This document shows, piece after piece, positions 62,608 through 64,000 of a DNA stretch of 64,000 nt. Position numbers and translations under genes: made by a program. Positions within the stretch are counted from its first letter, which is position 1, and each line of letters opens with the position of its first letter. The notes beneath the pieces were generated by a model. The model saw nothing but the letters and a program-made list of their open reading frames with translations. It did not search any database and had not been told where the DNA came from. Source of the stretch: Halomonas sp. CH40. Its GTDB lineage: Bacteria > Pseudomonadota > Gammaproteobacteria > Pseudomonadales > Halomonadaceae. Where the stretch lies: contig CP112982.1 of NCBI GenBank assembly GCA_041875495.1, forward strand, positions 248,001 through 312,000, read 5' to 3'.

Positions 62608-64000
62608 ATGAATCAGTCAATCCCCCTGGCGTCCGTTGACGACCAGCGTAATAGTCAAGCCAAGGAGGCCGTACGCCAGCGTGTTTCCTGGCCGGTGAAC
62701 CTGACGCCTGCCAACGTCACCTATCATAGCCGAGGGCATGCTCTGGTGATGGGCAGTGAGCGCGAAGCCCGCCAGGCAGCCCGCTTGCTGATGACGGATG
62801 CCAACACCCCGGCAGGCCAGGGTCTGGCCTCCATCACTCTGCTGTTTACCGCGGCGACACAAGGCGGCGCGCTGGAGAGTGATAGTGATCTGCTGGCGGC
62901 TACCCAGGCATTGACCGCTCAAGCACTGACCCGACACCAGGTAGAGCAACTGCAGATCAGCGGCTATCTGGGCGCTTTCAATGTCCGCATTGCAGGTGAG
63001 GAGCCGCTGGATCTGGCTCGCGTCTTGATCCAGCGCGAGGCGTTCGACCTGATTCTCGATTTGACTCCGACGCCCTGCATGGCAGTCGAACTTCCACCGC
63101 CGGGGTATAGGCTCTTCGACTGGCAAGCCGAACAGGGGCGTCAGGAGACGCTGGCCGATTTTGCCGCGCTGACGGGGGAATTCGATAAACCGCGCTATTT
63201 TCAGGTCAACTCTGATCTGTGCGCGCACTCTTCCAGCGGTAACATCGGCTGCACCCGCTGCCTGGATGTCTGCCCGGCGGATGCGATCAGTAGCCATCAG
63301 GGGCGTATCGAGTCGCGTATCGAGATTGACCCTTTCCTGTGCCAGGGTGTGGGCAGCTGTACCAGCGCCTGCCCCACCGGGGCGATTGAATTCCGCCTGC
63401 CGGAAACCCGCCGCCAGCAGGAAACCCTGAGCAGCTGGCTCGGCGCCTATCGCGAGGCGGGTGGCACCCATCCGGTACTCCGCTTTGTGACCCACGACAC
63501 CCTGGCGGCTGAGCAGCAGGCGGATGACCAGACCGCTGGCCATGTGCTGGATATCCCGCTGGAAGAGCTGGGGTCGGCAGGCCACGATCAATGGCTGACC
63601 GGGCTGGCGGCAGGGGCCGCTGAAATTCGCGTGCAGTACCACCCTGACATGCCTGCACGGCTGAGTGCATTTCTGGACGCCCAATTGGCTCAGGCACGCG
63701 CACTACTGGCCTCGCTTGGGCTGGAGAGTGAACGCGTTCAGGCCCTCTCCCCGGATGATCGCGCGGCGCGTGATGCGCTGCCAAAGGGGCTGCCGCTCAC
63801 CGAGCAGCCGCTGACCCTGGAGGCACCACAAAAGCGCGCCCGTTTCAATCAGGTGCTGGCGCGTCTGGCTGAATTGGGTGAGCCAGTACCCGAGCGTCAG
63901 GCCGTGCCTGCTGGCGCACCTTATGGTGCCATCGCGGTAGATAGCGACGCCTGCACCCTGTGCATGGCCTGTGTGAGCAACTGCCCGACACCGGCTCTCA
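62608..64000 (+). CDS. 4Fe-4S polyferredoxin of the formate dehydrogenase accessory cluster, 5' part (runs out of the window)
   Basis: The first 464 codons are open from the ATG at 62608 to the right edge. Two ferredoxin-type cluster motifs are present at about 215-265 (CTRCLDVCPADAI and CQGVGSCTSACPTGAI), and another starts at the edge (CTLCMACVSNCPTPAL). This arrangement, with DUF3305 and DUF3306 upstream, matches electron-transfer proteins that accompany respiratory formate dehydrogenases. The structural genes of that enzyme may lie just beyond the window. Its redox partner cannot be named from here. Confidence 0.85.
   Translation, partial: MNQSIPLASVDDQRNSQAKEAVRQRVSWPVNLTPANVTYHSRGHALVMGSEREARQAARLLMTDANTPAGQGLASITLLFTAATQGGALESDSDLLAATQALTAQALTRHQVEQLQISGYLGAFNVRIAGEEPLDLARVLIQREAFDLILDLTPTPCMAVELPPPGYRLFDWQAEQGRQETLADFAALTGEFDKPRYFQVNSDLCAHSSSGNIGCTRCLDVCPADAISSHQGRIESRIEIDPFLCQGVGSCTSACPTGAIEFRLPETRRQQETLSSWLGAYREAGGTHPVLRFVTHDTLAAEQQADDQTAGHVLDIPLEELGSAGHDQWLTGLAAGAAEIRVQYHPDMPARLSAFLDAQLAQARALLASLGLESERVQALSPDDRAARDALPKGLPLTEQPLTLEAPQKRARFNQVLARLAELGEPVPERQAVPAGAPYGAIAVDSDACTLCMACVSNCPTPAL

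Overview
The window looks like a chromosome segment of a moderately halophilic gammaproteobacterium, most likely Halomonadaceae (Halomonas-like). This is inferred from the high-GC coding style and from the gene set for catabolism of glycine betaine and other methylated amines (dgcB-etfAB, gbcA/gbcB, glyA, BCCT transporter). No rRNA, tRNA or CRISPR array was seen.

Layout. (1) 1-8.8 kb, plus strand: the end of dgcB, two electron-transfer-flavoprotein-like genes, glutathione-independent formaldehyde dehydrogenase (fdhA), and an NAD-linked molybdenum formate dehydrogenase with a fused gamma/beta subunit. (2) 8.8-31.5 kb: a visibly A+T-richer Tad/Flp pilus locus joined abruptly to the tail of the formate dehydrogenase operon. 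It holds minor-pilin-like genes, cpaB, a secretin, an FHA-tadA fusion, tadB, tadC and tadD. It is damaged by one IS66-family element and two apparently identical ISL3-family elements, and it contains a triplicated ankyrin lipoprotein gene and a decaying tandem array of beta-propeller genes. (3) 31.6-34.0 kb: an Rpn-type nuclease gene split by an IS4-family element. (4) 34.3-48.4 kb: two divergent operons. The minus strand carries purU, folD, an MttB-superfamily methyltransferase and a BCCT transporter. The plus strand carries a corrinoid protein, DUF1638, a small virulence-factor-family protein, a metV-like gene, a metF-like gene, a pterin-binding methyltransferase, a RamA-like corrinoid activase and a hydantoinase/oxoprolinase-like ATPase. 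(5) 48.5-52.7 kb: gbcA, gbcB and glyA. (6) 52.8-56.3 kb: a GGDEF-EAL protein and a stray Rpn fragment. (7) 56.3-64 kb: a minus-strand operon fdhD-mobA-moeA-moaA-cobW, divergent from DUF3305, DUF3306 and the start of a polyferredoxin typical of formate dehydrogenase accessory clusters.

How it fits together. Most of the non-pilus genes form one C1 economy. Methyl groups of betaine-like compounds can leave by an oxygenase/oxidase route (GbcAB, then DgcAB) as formaldehyde, which FdhA oxidises to formate. The second set of genes predicts an oxygen-independent route. An MttB-type enzyme would move the methyl to a corrinoid protein, and the pterin-binding methyltransferase would move it to tetrahydrofolate. 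MetF/MetV, FolD and PurU would then oxidise and release it as formate. Both routes end at formate dehydrogenase, whose molybdenum cofactor and sulfur-insertion genes lie at the right end. The corrinoid operon pair in what looks like an aerobic halophile is the most interesting system here. The pilus island is probably not functional as it stands, because tadC and a pilin-like gene are both broken by insertion sequences.
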